The notes under the pieces are model-generated. The model was not told the DNA's origin, made no database searches, and saw only the letters and a list, made by a program, of their open reading frames with translations. Both the position numbers and the translations under genes were made by a program. A stretch of 64,000 bases of DNA, from positions 40,238-104,237 of the forward strand of contig DAINQE010000002.1 of assembly GCA_036743055.1 (NCBI GenBank), read 5' to 3'. This DNA is from Sabulitectum sp036743055 (GTDB lineage Bacteria > Fermentibacterota > Fermentibacteria > Fermentibacterales > JCC-6). Of this stretch, positions 52,079 through 60,714 are shown in pieces; the first letter of the stretch is position 1; the number at the start of each line of letters is the position of its first letter.

Positions 52079-53023
52079 TCAGTATGTAAGGGTACGCTTC
52101 TTGAAACCGTATCCCATTACATCGTAGGCGTCATGCAGCACCATGAAGGCCTCGGGATCGATCTGGGAGACTATCCTCTGGAGCACCATCACCTGCCTCC
52201 TGTGGACGCAGACGTAGATAACATCCTGGGGGTACCTCCTGTAGCCGCCCTCGGCCTTCAGGAATGTAACGCCGCGGTTGAGGGTGGAGAATATCTCGTC
52301 CCTGACCTCGTCGGGTTTCACGGTTATGATGATACAGGCCTTCACATAGGGCATTCCCTCCGCGGAAAGGTCTGTCATCTTCGTGCTGAGGAAAAGGTTC
52401 AGATAGGCCCAGATCATGAGCTTGGGCTGCCCGAACACCGCGGCGACGAGGAGGATTATCAGGCTTTCCACCATCCAGTAGCCGGCGCTTATGCTCACTC
52501 CGGTGTACTTCTTCAGGATCGCCACTGGAATGTCGGTGCCGCCGGTGCTTCCGCGGAACTTGAAGATCAGGCCGAGGCCCACACCGAGAAGGGTGGAGCC
52601 GGCTATGGACGCCAGGAGGATGTCCATCTCCGATGAACCGCTGAGAAAGACCGCCAGTCTGGGGAGCTCCCCCTGGGCGGCCACATTGTAGACATGGCTG
52701 GATGCGCCGGGCACAAGCCTGACGTGTACCGGATCGAAAACCCAGCACATGGTGTTGGAGAGGAACATTCCCACGAAGCTCCTGATCCCGAACTGCTTTC
52801 CCACGAAAATGTAGCCTATGACGAACAGCGGAATGTTGAAGCCGAACATCCAGACGCTTTCAGTAACGCCGGTGGCGGCGTAGAGGATCTGGGCGAGACC
52901 GCCTATTCCTCCGGGGGAAATCCTGAAAGGAAAAAGGAACCATGAATAGGCCAGACCGAAGAGTACGGCCCCGAAGAATATTCCCAGATAATCCCTGGCC
53001 TGATAACCGACCCTGATCTTCAC
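52079..53023 (-). CDS. YitT-family membrane protein (DUF161/DUF2179)
   Basis: 314 residues. Five or six hydrophobic helices occupy residues 15-220 (SWFLFPFRISPGGIGGLAQIL is a hallmark stretch), and the C-terminal soluble domain (PDEVRDEIFSTLNRGVTFLKAEGGYRRYPQDVIYVCVHRRQ) is the DUF2179 domain with the conserved RGVT motif. Function is not established; it is found in many Firmicutes and FCB genomes. First gene of the operon with tatD and tcdA. Confidence 0.82.
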   Translation of the reverse strand: MKIRVGYQARDYLGIFFGAVLFGLAYSWFLFPFRISPGGIGGLAQILYAATGVTESVWMFGFNIPLFVIGYIFVGKQFGIRSFVGMFLSNTMCWVFDPVHVRLVPGASSHVYNVAAQGELPRLAVFLSGSSEMDILLASIAGSTLLGVGLGLIFKFRGSTGGTDIPVAILKKYTGVSISAGYWMVESLIILLVAAVFGQPKLMIWAYLNLFLSTKMTDLSAEGMPYVKACIIITVKPDEVRDEIFSTLNRGVTFLKAEGGYRRYPQDVIYVCVHRRQVMVLQRIVSQIDPEAFMVLHDAYDVMGYGFKKRTLTY

Positions 53024-53088
53024 CCGAACTAACCCTTCACTTTGTTAACGCTACCCTCTCAGGGTATGTTTACGCTGCCTCTATGAAG

Positions 53089-54627
53089 CTATTCCCACTC
53101 GATGGTGCCAGGAGGCTTCGAGCTTATGTCGTACACTATCCTGCTCACCCCGTTGACCCTGTTGACGATCCTGGATGAGATGGCGGCCATGTGGTCCGGA
53201 TCCATCCTGTACCAGTCCGCCGTCATTCCGTCTATGCTTGTTACCGCCCTGAGGGCAACCACCCTGTCGTAGGTCCTCTCGTCTCCCATGACACCCACGG
53301 TGCGAAGGGGAAGCAGCACCGCGAAGGCCTGCCATATCTCATCGTAGAGACCGTTCTCCCTGAGGTAGTCGATGTAGACCCTGTCCACCTTCTGCAGAAG
53401 GTCCCTGTCTTCCCTTGAGACGGGCCCAAGAATACGAACCGCCAGCCCCGGACCCGGGAACGGGTGACGGGAGACCATTTTGTCAGGAAGCCCCAGGGCC
53501 TTTCCCAGCTCCCGGACTTCGTCCTTGAAGAGTTCCCTCAGGGGTTCCAGCAGCTCAAGGTTGAGCCTCTCGGGAAGCCCTCCCACATTGTGGTGGCTCT
53601 TAATGGTGGCGCTTGGTCCCCTGAAGCTCACGCTCTCGATGACATCCGGGTAGAGGGTTCCCTGGGCCAGATGCGTCACCCCCGGTATCTCTTTTGCTGC
53701 CTCCTCGAAAAGCTCGATGAAGACCCTGCCTATGATCTTTCTTTTCCTCTCCGGGTCCGATACGCCGGAGAGTTCATCCAGGAACCTGTCAGCGCCGTCC
53801 ACCACCTTAAGGTGCATTCCGAAGTGCTCTCCGAATGTGGAGACAACCTCTTCCCTCTCCCCTGCCCTGAGAAGGCCGTTGTCCACGAAAATTGGGGTGA
53901 ACCTTTCGGGGACCGCCCGGTGAAGCAGAGCGGCCACCACCGAAGAATCCACACCTCCGGAGAGGCCCAGTATTACCTTTCCATGCGTACCAAGGCTGTT
54001 CCTGATGTCATCGGACGCCTGGTCGAGGAAGAGGTTCATGTTCCAGTTCGGCTTGAGACCCGCCGCCTTGAACAGGAAGTTCTCCAGCACTCGGGTCCCG
54101 AAAACGGTGTGGTGCACCTCGGGGTGGAACTGAACCCCGTACCTTCCCATGGCGGGATTCTCCATGGCGGCAATGGGAAGAAGGTCCGTAGAGGCGTTCA
54201 CCGTGTAGCCCGGCGGCGGCTGGGTAACCCTGTCTCCGTGGCTCATCCAGGCCTGAAGACCGGAGTCTATGCCCTGGAAAAGCTTCCCCCCCCGGTGATG
54301 CAGGAGCGCCGGGCCGAACTCCCGGTGGTGTCCGCCCTCCACTTTTCCGCCGGTGCAATGGGCAAGAAGCTGCATACCATAGCAGATGCCCAGGATCGGA
54401 AGAGGGGTATCGAACACCTGGGCGGGGGGCATGGGACTGTCCTCACCGTAAACGCTGTAGGGGCTTCCCGCCAGTACAATCCCTCCAGGCTCCAGGTCGG
54501 TCACCTGGCTCCAGCTGCAGTTGCCGGGAAGCATTTCACAGTAGACCCCCAGTTCCCTGATCCTTCTGGCGATCAGCTGGGTGTACTGGCTGCCGAAATC
54601 CAGAATGGCTATGCCGCCTTTGATCAT
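53089..54627 (-). CDS. guaA: GMP synthase (glutamine-hydrolysing)
   Basis: 512 residues. The class I glutaminase domain shows LGICYGMQLLAH (catalytic Cys) and VQFHPEVHHT; the ATP pyrophosphatase domain shows LGLSGGVDSSVVAALL; the C-terminal dimerisation domain ends in PPGTIEWE. Converts XMP to GMP. Sixteen bases from purF, so it belongs to the pyrG-purF-guaA operon. Confidence 0.96.
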   Translation of the reverse strand: MIKGGIAILDFGSQYTQLIARRIRELGVYCEMLPGNCSWSQVTDLEPGGIVLAGSPYSVYGEDSPMPPAQVFDTPLPILGICYGMQLLAHCTGGKVEGGHHREFGPALLHHRGGKLFQGIDSGLQAWMSHGDRVTQPPPGYTVNASTDLLPIAAMENPAMGRYGVQFHPEVHHTVFGTRVLENFLFKAAGLKPNWNMNLFLDQASDDIRNSLGTHGKVILGLSGGVDSSVVAALLHRAVPERFTPIFVDNGLLRAGEREEVVSTFGEHFGMHLKVVDGADRFLDELSGVSDPERKRKIIGRVFIELFEEAAKEIPGVTHLAQGTLYPDVIESVSFRGPSATIKSHHNVGGLPERLNLELLEPLRELFKDEVRELGKALGLPDKMVSRHPFPGPGLAVRILGPVSREDRDLLQKVDRVYIDYLRENGLYDEIWQAFAVLLPLRTVGVMGDERTYDRVVALRAVTSIDGMTADWYRMDPDHMAAISSRIVNRVNGVSRIVYDISSKPPGTIEWE

Positions 54628-54642
54628 GATCCTCCTTCGGCC

Positions 54643-56073
54643 CTATCGGTTCACCGGCGGCGCCACGGGATAGTCCCCGGTAAAGCAGGCGGTGCAGTAA
54701 TCCTCTGGGGGGTGGGCGTTCACACAGCTGAGCATCCCCTCCGCGGAGAGGTACCCCAGGCTGTCAAGGTCGAGTATCCTTCCTATCTCCTCCACTGAAT
54801 ACCTGTTGGCAATGAGGCTGGTCTCCTCTGGAAAGTCTATTCCGAAGAAGCAGGCGAACCGGTGGGGAGGGCAGCTGATCCTCATGTGAACCTCGGCGGC
54901 CCCGGCCTCGCGAAGGGCCTTGATCCTTGCCTTGCTGGTGGTTCCCCTTACGATGCTGTCTTCCACTACACAGACCCTCTTACCCTGGATGGCCTCCGGA
55001 ATAGGCTGGAGCTTCCTCATCACCATGGCCGCCCTGGTGGCGTGGCCCGGGTCGATGAAGGTCCTTCCCACATAGTGGTTCCTGGTGAACCCCATGTCCA
55101 TGGGAATCCCCAGCTCCCTGGCAAACCCCATGGCTGCGAACATGCCGCTGTCGGGAACGGGCATCACCATGTCGCACTCCGCGGGATGCTCCACGGCAAG
55201 GCGGTGCCCCATTTCGATCCTTACCTTGTATACGCTGTCACCGAACACATAGCTCCCCGGTCTTGCGAAGTAGACATGCTCGAAGATGCAATGCGCCCTT
55301 CGTCTTGAAGGAGGGAACAGAGACCCGCCGTCCCTTCCGGCAACCACCGTGACCGGATCACTTGATGAGTCTGCTCCAGCGGGAAAGAAAAGTATCTCCC
55401 CTGGGTTCACCTCACGGACATACTCCGCATCGGTGACCGGAAAGGCTATGGTCTCGCTGGCTATGACCCATCCTCCCCCGGCTACCCTCCCAAGGCTCAG
55501 GGGTCTGAATCCCATTGCGTCCCTTACCACGTACATACCGCCGGGCACCAGCAGAAGCAGACAGAAGGCGCCCTCAAGTCTGGAAATGGCTATCTGCAGG
55601 CATCTTTCCACATTGTAGTCGTTGTCCTCCAGTTCCCTGCTCATCAGATGAAGCACGATCTCCGTGTCGGTGTTCGTCTGGAAGATGTGACCCTTACGCT
55701 GAAGGGAAGCCCTTATGGCCGCGGCGTTGCTTATGGTTCCATTGTGGGCGATCGCCACGGGGATGTCGCCCATGAGAACCTTGATGGGCTGGGCGTTAAG
55801 CACCGAGGTGCCCCCGAATGTCCCGTAGCGCACATGACCGATGGCCGCGGCCTGTCCAACCATCATCTCATCTGGAAAATCGTTCATCAGGTCAGGTACA
55901 AGACCACGCTTCTTGTGGAGCCTGATGCTTCCCCCGCCGTCGAGGGTGGCTATTCCAGCGGCCTCCTGACCCCTGTGCTGCTGGGCGAAGAGCCCCTCTG
56001 CAACAAGTGCGGAAACCGATTCCCTGGTGCCCGTTACACCGCAGAGCCCGCAATACTCTCCCGCTTCCCTCAT
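54643..56073 (-). CDS. purF: Amidophosphoribosyltransferase
   Basis: 476 residues. A short leader (MREAGEY) would be cut to expose the catalytic Cys of CGLCGVTG. The PRPP site is VVEDSIVRGTTSKARI near residue 360. It commits PRPP and glutamine to purine synthesis. It overlaps pyrG by 4 nt. Confidence 0.95.
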   Translation of the reverse strand: MREAGEYCGLCGVTGTRESVSALVAEGLFAQQHRGQEAAGIATLDGGGSIRLHKKRGLVPDLMNDFPDEMMVGQAAAIGHVRYGTFGGTSVLNAQPIKVLMGDIPVAIAHNGTISNAAAIRASLQRKGHIFQTNTDTEIVLHLMSRELEDNDYNVERCLQIAISRLEGAFCLLLLVPGGMYVVRDAMGFRPLSLGRVAGGGWVIASETIAFPVTDAEYVREVNPGEILFFPAGADSSSDPVTVVAGRDGGSLFPPSRRRAHCIFEHVYFARPGSYVFGDSVYKVRIEMGHRLAVEHPAECDMVMPVPDSGMFAAMGFARELGIPMDMGFTRNHYVGRTFIDPGHATRAAMVMRKLQPIPEAIQGKRVCVVEDSIVRGTTSKARIKALREAGAAEVHMRISCPPHRFACFFGIDFPEETSLIANRYSVEEIGRILDLDSLGYLSAEGMLSCVNAHPPEDYCTACFTGDYPVAPPVNR

Positions 56074-57686
56074 CGGTTCCTCTTCTCGAAGGCCGCGTCC
56101 ACGAAGGCAGCAAAGAGGGGATGCGGTTCAAGGGGCCTGCTCTTGAACTCCGGGTGGTACTGGACCGCAACGAACCACGGATGGTCCTCCCGTTCAACCA
56201 CCTCCACCAGCCCTCCGTCCGGGGAGACGCCCACGGGTACGAGACCCGCCGCCAGGAGCCTGTCACGGTACCGGTTATTGAATTCGAACCGGTGTCTGTG
56301 CCTTTCGCTGACCTTAGTGGTGCCATAGGCCTTCGACGACCGGGAGCCGGGCTGCAGAATGCATGGATAGGAACCGAGTCTCATGGTCCCGCCCATGTTC
56401 ACCACGTTCTTCTGTTCGTCCATGAGGGAGATCACCGGGTGTTCCGTATCGGGGTTGAACTCCAGACTGTCGGCGTTATCGAGACCGGCCAGGTTCCTGG
56501 CGGTCTCGATTACCGCGCACTGCATCCCCAGGCAGATTCCCAGGAAAGGGATGCCGTTCTCCCTTGCGTACCTGACGGCTTCGATCTTGCCTCCCAGACC
56601 GCGGTAGCCGAAGCCGCCGGGGACAAGTATGCCGTCGACGTCTTCCAGGAGTTCTCCCCCGGGATCTTTCTGAAGGTCCTCCGCCTCGATGCACTTGATA
56701 GTGATATCGAGCCCCCGGGAGATGGCTCCGTGGGAAAGGGCCTCGAAAATGCTCTTGTAAGCGTCCCGGAGTGCCATGTACTTCCCGGCAACGGCAATTC
56801 TCACCTTCCCCGAATCGGGGTTGATCGCTCTGCCCACCATGGAGTTCCAGCTCTCAAGGTCGAGTTCGTTCTCGGGAAGGCCGAATTTCCTCAGAATAAG
56901 GGAGTCCAGCCCCTGCTTCGCCAGTTCGATGGGAACCTCGTAAATGGAGTTCTTGACGTCCTTCTCCTCGATAACCGCGGCCCTGGGAACATTGCAGAAG
57001 AGCGCCAGCTTCCGGAAATGCTCCTCCTCCATGGGGATCTCGGTCCGGCAGATGAGAATGTCGGGAATGATGCCGATGGACCTCATTATACCGGCGGACT
57101 GCTGGGCCGGTTTCGTCTTCAGTTCCCCGGAGGCGTTCAGATAGGGAAGAAGGGTCAGGTGAACGAATACTGCGTTCTCGGGCCCAAGCTCCACATGAAG
57201 CTGCCTCAGGGCTTCCAGAAAAGGGCTGGACTCGATGTCGCCAGCGGTTCCGCCAATCTCCGTAATTATTATGTCAGCGCCGGTTTCCCTGCATGAGAGG
57301 ATGGCCTTCTTTATCTCATCGGTGATGTGGGGAACCACCTGAACCGTTTTCCCCAGGTACTCACCCCGTCTTTCCCTCTGGATGACCGAAGAGTAGATAC
57401 GGCCGGTGGTGTAGTTGCTCTGACTGGTGCAGGTGATACCGGAGAACCTCTCGTAGTGGCCCAGGTCCAGATCCGTCTCCGCGCCGTCGTCGGTCACGAA
57501 AACCTCTCCGTGCTGATAGGGAGACATCGTTCCCGGATCCACGTTCAGGTAGGGATCCAGCTTCTGGAGAAAAACCCTGTAGCCCCTCTGTTTCAGGAGC
57601 AGGGCGGTGGAAGCCGCAGTAATACCCTTGCCAAGGGAGGAAACCACTCCTCCTGTGATGAAAAGATGCTTTGCCTGACCGCTCAT
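56070..57686 (-). CDS. pyrG: CTP synthase
   Basis: 538 residues from the ATG that has AGGGGG 8 bases upstream; a GTG three codons earlier touches that ribosome site. FITGGVVSSLGKGITAAS is the ATP-binding synthase opening; the glutaminase domain has LGICLGMQCAV and VQYHPEFKSRP. Makes CTP from UTP with glutamine. Heads the nucleotide operon. Confidence 0.96.
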   Translation of the reverse strand: MSGQAKHLFITGGVVSSLGKGITAASTALLLKQRGYRVFLQKLDPYLNVDPGTMSPYQHGEVFVTDDGAETDLDLGHYERFSGITCTSQSNYTTGRIYSSVIQRERRGEYLGKTVQVVPHITDEIKKAILSCRETGADIIITEIGGTAGDIESSPFLEALRQLHVELGPENAVFVHLTLLPYLNASGELKTKPAQQSAGIMRSIGIIPDILICRTEIPMEEEHFRKLALFCNVPRAAVIEEKDVKNSIYEVPIELAKQGLDSLILRKFGLPENELDLESWNSMVGRAINPDSGKVRIAVAGKYMALRDAYKSIFEALSHGAISRGLDITIKCIEAEDLQKDPGGELLEDVDGILVPGGFGYRGLGGKIEAVRYARENGIPFLGICLGMQCAVIETARNLAGLDNADSLEFNPDTEHPVISLMDEQKNVVNMGGTMRLGSYPCILQPGSRSSKAYGTTKVSERHRHRFEFNNRYRDRLLAAGLVPVGVSPDGGLVEVVEREDHPWFVAVQYHPEFKSRPLEPHPLFAAFVDAAFEKRNR

Positions 57687-57756
57687 TCGGTACACCCCCT
57701 GCCGGCTTATGGATCAAAGCTGGAATATAAGGGATACCGTAACCCAGCCGATAAGG

Positions 57757-58773
57757 CTACATGCAGGCAATCTCCGGAATGGCCAGGAAAGCGTCCACAA
57801 GGTCAGGGTCGAACTGCTCGCCCCTCCTGGCATGAAGCTCCTGTCTGGCCTCCTCGGGGGATATCCTCGCCCTGTAAGGCCTTTCGGTTATCATGGCGCT
57901 GAAGGCGTCGCACACCGCAAGTATCCTCCCCAGAAGAGGGATCTCCTCGCCGCTGAGGCCGTCGGGATAACCTCCGCCGTCATACCTTTCATGATGGGAG
58001 CGAACCGCCTTGACAACATCGTCGAGGTTGGGCATCGGGCTGAGTATCTCGGCGCTCTTCTCGGCGTGGGTCTTCATCACGCCGTACTCGCCCCTGGTGA
58101 GAAGCTCTTCCTTGAGGAGTATTTTCTCAGGAACCCCTATCTTGCCTATGTCGTGGAGTTCTCCTGCAATACGCACGGTCCTCAGGTTCTTGCCGTCGAG
58201 GCCTATCTTCGTGGCCAGCAGCACAGCAAAGCCGGCTACCTGCCGGGAATGGTCAAGGGTGTACCCGTCCCTGGCGCCCACAGCCGCGGCGAAGCCGTCG
58301 ATGGTGGCAAGGAAAAGGTCGTTGGACCTTTCTATCTCCTCGAGGTAGCTGTTCAAAAGCCTTGTGTAGGAGTCTGATACGGCGAACGATGACAGGATCG
58401 CCTGGGAGAGCTGCTCCCTGGAGAACGGTTTGTGTATCACATACTGAACCCCCTGGGCCAGAGCGTCCCTGACCGCCTCGGAGGTAACGTATCCGGATAT
58501 GAGGATGAAAGGGGATATTATCCTTCGCTTCCTGCACCAGCGGAGGAAGTCAATGCCGTTCTCACCGCCGGGCATGGCAATGTCGCTCAGGATAAGGTCC
58601 ACATCGAAGTTTGACAGACTGTTCCTCGCATCCTCCACGGAGGAACAGGAAAGCACATTGAGACCCAGTTCCTCAAGGTAGATGCCCAGTATCTCCCTGA
58701 TGGCGGACTCGTCATCCACCACCAGGGCTGTCTTACCCCTGAGGTTCTCGCCGGATATGGTTCCCGTCATCAT
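57757..58773 (-). CDS. Response regulator with HD-GYP output domain
   Basis: 338 residues. REC domain (about 14-125): ALVVDDESAIREIL, phospho-acceptor Asp in LILSDIAMPGGENG, and the Lys in VIHKPFSREQL. HD-GYP domain (145-335): LHDIGKIGVPEKIL and HHERYDGGGYPDGLSGEEI are intact, so cyclic di-GMP hydrolysis is expected and controlled by phosphorylation. No histidine kinase is adjacent. Confidence 0.9.
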   Translation of the reverse strand: MMTGTISGENLRGKTALVVDDESAIREILGIYLEELGLNVLSCSSVEDARNSLSNFDVDLILSDIAMPGGENGIDFLRWCRKRRIISPFILISGYVTSEAVRDALAQGVQYVIHKPFSREQLSQAILSSFAVSDSYTRLLNSYLEEIERSNDLFLATIDGFAAAVGARDGYTLDHSRQVAGFAVLLATKIGLDGKNLRTVRIAGELHDIGKIGVPEKILLKEELLTRGEYGVMKTHAEKSAEILSPMPNLDDVVKAVRSHHERYDGGGYPDGLSGEEIPLLGRILAVCDAFSAMITERPYRARISPEEARQELHARRGEQFDPDLVDAFLAIPEIACM

Positions 58774-58839
58774 GTCATCTGCTCCCTTAATGGAATAATA
58801 TGGAATATTTCCAGGCGTGGGAACAGGAAAGGATCTGTG

Positions 58840-59559
58840 CTAGTTCTCTACTATCTCATCCAGTGACCGGAGCGTCTTCGATATCTCCCCGGGGGATGGA
58901 TCGGGATCCCCCGGAGGAACTATTCCTCCGCAGTGTTCACCCTTCCCCCCGGCAGTGAAGGAACCGTGGAGCCACCTGCAGCCGGTGATCGAAGCCAGCC
59001 CTGCGGCATTGGCGGAACTGATTCCCGAAGCGGCAATGATCTCCACGGAGCCCCCGGAGGCCAGTACCATCTCCCGGAGGGTGAACCTGCCCTCCCAGGC
59101 CGTTCCCTTCCCCCCGGAGGTAAGGAACCCGTCGATACCCAGACCGATGAGATCTTCCAGAACGGCCACTGGATCCGGAGTGAGATCAATTGCCCTGTGG
59201 AAGACCACCCTGGCCCTTCCAGCTTCCTTCCTCACCAGGGAGACGAAATCGAGATCTGGCTGGTTTCCGGGAAGAAGGGCACCGAAAACGATCGAGCCTG
59301 CACCCAGCCCAAGGGCCCTTTCCATGTCGTAAAGGATAGCCCTCTTCTCGCCGGCGGAGTATACGAATCCTCCCGCCCTGGGTCTCAGCATCACCGCCAC
59401 CGGAACCGAAAGCTCCTTCAGCGTTTCACTGACAACTCCGGGGGAAGGGGTCAGCCCTCCGGTGGAGAGGCCGGAATTCAGCTCGATCCTGGATGCGCCG
59501 GCGGCGGCGGCCAGTACCGCGCCCTCCACACCACCAGCGCAGACCTCAAGACGGACCAT
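58840..59559 (-). CDS. cutC: CutC-family copper homeostasis-like protein
   Basis: 239 residues from the ATG that shares one base with the preceding transporter's stop (TGATG); the longer open frame upstream is that transporter's antisense-like shadow. The TIM-barrel opening LEVCAGGVEGAVLAAAAGASRIELNSGL and the VMLRPRAGGFVYSAGEKRAILYDME block are the CutC family hallmarks. A role in copper homeostasis is claimed for E. coli but is disputed; the reaction is unknown. Confidence 0.85.
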   Translation of the reverse strand: MVRLEVCAGGVEGAVLAAAAGASRIELNSGLSTGGLTPSPGVVSETLKELSVPVAVMLRPRAGGFVYSAGEKRAILYDMERALGLGAGSIVFGALLPGNQPDLDFVSLVRKEAGRARVVFHRAIDLTPDPVAVLEDLIGLGIDGFLTSGGKGTAWEGRFTLREMVLASGGSVEIIAASGISSANAAGLASITGCRWLHGSFTAGGKGEHCGGIVPPGDPDPSPGEISKTLRSLDEIVEN

Positions 59560-60452
59560 CAGTCCCCCAGCCTTTCCGCTCTGTGCCGGAACCGCTTCTC
59601 CAGCAGTATCCCGGCGGTAACCAGGACCAGCCCTGTGATGGTGGAAGGGGCTATGCCCTCGCCAACAATCAGGGCAATTGGGATCAATGCCAGGAAGGGG
59701 GTAAGGAATATCAGCCCCCCCACCGATGCAGTGGACTCGGCTTTTTTCAGAGCGGTGTTCCACATTATGTAGGTAACCCCCATCTCGAATACCCCTATAT
59801 AGACCAGCCATGGGAGCGCTGAAGGAGCAGGAGTAAAGGCCTGGCCGGTAATGGCCCCGGCCAGGCCAAGATAGATGGAACCGTAGGTGAAGCTCATCAG
59901 CAGAACGGCGTTGGTATCCCCTGTGCTTCTGGTGTTCAGCAGCCAGTATACCGCCCAGACCACGGTGCTCAGGAAGGCCAGCCCAAGGGGAATGAGTTCT
60001 ATCCGCATGGAGCTTCTTCCCATGAGTGCCATCACCGCAACGCCTGAAAAGCTGAGGAATACCCCTGCGAACCCTCCCCTGGTGAGTTTGTGACCCAGGA
60101 AGGGCACAGCCAGCAGAACAAGGACCACAGGCCACAGATAGTTGACCACCATGGCGATCTGGGCCGGCAGCCCGTCATACGCGTGGAGGAGAACGAGGTA
60201 GTAGAGAAAGGGGTTGAGAAAGCCGTAGAGAACTCCCCTCCGGGCATCGGAGGGGGAGACCCTTTTTCCCCTGGCAAGGAGAATGACCAGCAGTACAACG
60301 GCGGAAACCACGGAACCGCTGAAAACGACGAACCATGGGGAATGGGCCTCCAGGGCCTTCTTGAAGGATGTCGCGGCGAAGGACCAGCAGAGCACCGACG
60401 ACAGCGCCAGCAGAACAGCGGTACTCTGGGAGGAGCCCTGTTTCAAAGCCAT
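59559..60452 (-). CDS. EamA/DMT-family transporter
   Basis: 297 residues from the ATG with GGAGG 5 bases upstream; a longer start is not supported. Ten membrane helices in two EamA repeats (VLLALSSVLCWSFAATSFKKAL and LIPLGLAFLSTVVWAVYWLLNT). Exports metabolites such as amino acids; the substrate is not known. Co-transcribed with cutC. Confidence 0.85.
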   Translation of the reverse strand: MALKQGSSQSTAVLLALSSVLCWSFAATSFKKALEAHSPWFVVFSGSVVSAVVLLVILLARGKRVSPSDARRGVLYGFLNPFLYYLVLLHAYDGLPAQIAMVVNYLWPVVLVLLAVPFLGHKLTRGGFAGVFLSFSGVAVMALMGRSSMRIELIPLGLAFLSTVVWAVYWLLNTRSTGDTNAVLLMSFTYGSIYLGLAGAITGQAFTPAPSALPWLVYIGVFEMGVTYIMWNTALKKAESTASVGGLIFLTPFLALIPIALIVGEGIAPSTITGLVLVTAGILLEKRFRHRAERLGD

Positions 60453-60565
60453 TTTTACCTCCATGTCACCGGGGCAACATACCCCCAAAACCACCGACGG
60501 GAAAGCGGGAAAAAACCCCGCCGATCCAACCGATACTCTATTCGGTTGCGAAGCAAGGGGATATA

Positions 60566-60610
60566 TCCACATATAGGCATATCGGAATGCTGCCATACAA
60601 CATATTGTGG
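60566..60610 (+). promoter_or_regulatory. Pair of NrdR-like boxes upstream of nrdD
   Basis: Box 1 (60566-60579, TCCACATATAGGCA) and box 2 (60597-60610, ACAACATATTGTGG) share the CATAT core. The cores are exactly 31 bases apart, three helical turns, the spacing known for NrdR repressor sites before nrd genes. Box 2 is close to the ACA-N-ATAT-N-TGT consensus; box 1 is weak. Confidence 0.45.
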
Positions 60611-60714
60611 TTCAGAGGTTGCCGACGGAACCCGGGTTTGTTATTGTCGCCCCGAAGGGGTTTGACCGTACGCCGTTTTGCTTGCTTTTCAAGGTGGGGG
60701 GGATCGATTTACAT

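Noticed and set aside
53464..54798. Long + strand ORF antisense to guaA/purF (444 aa)
   Set aside because: The protein has no recognisable domain, is rich in His, Gly, Pro and Arg as expected of an antisense frame, and the opposite strand carries clear guaA.
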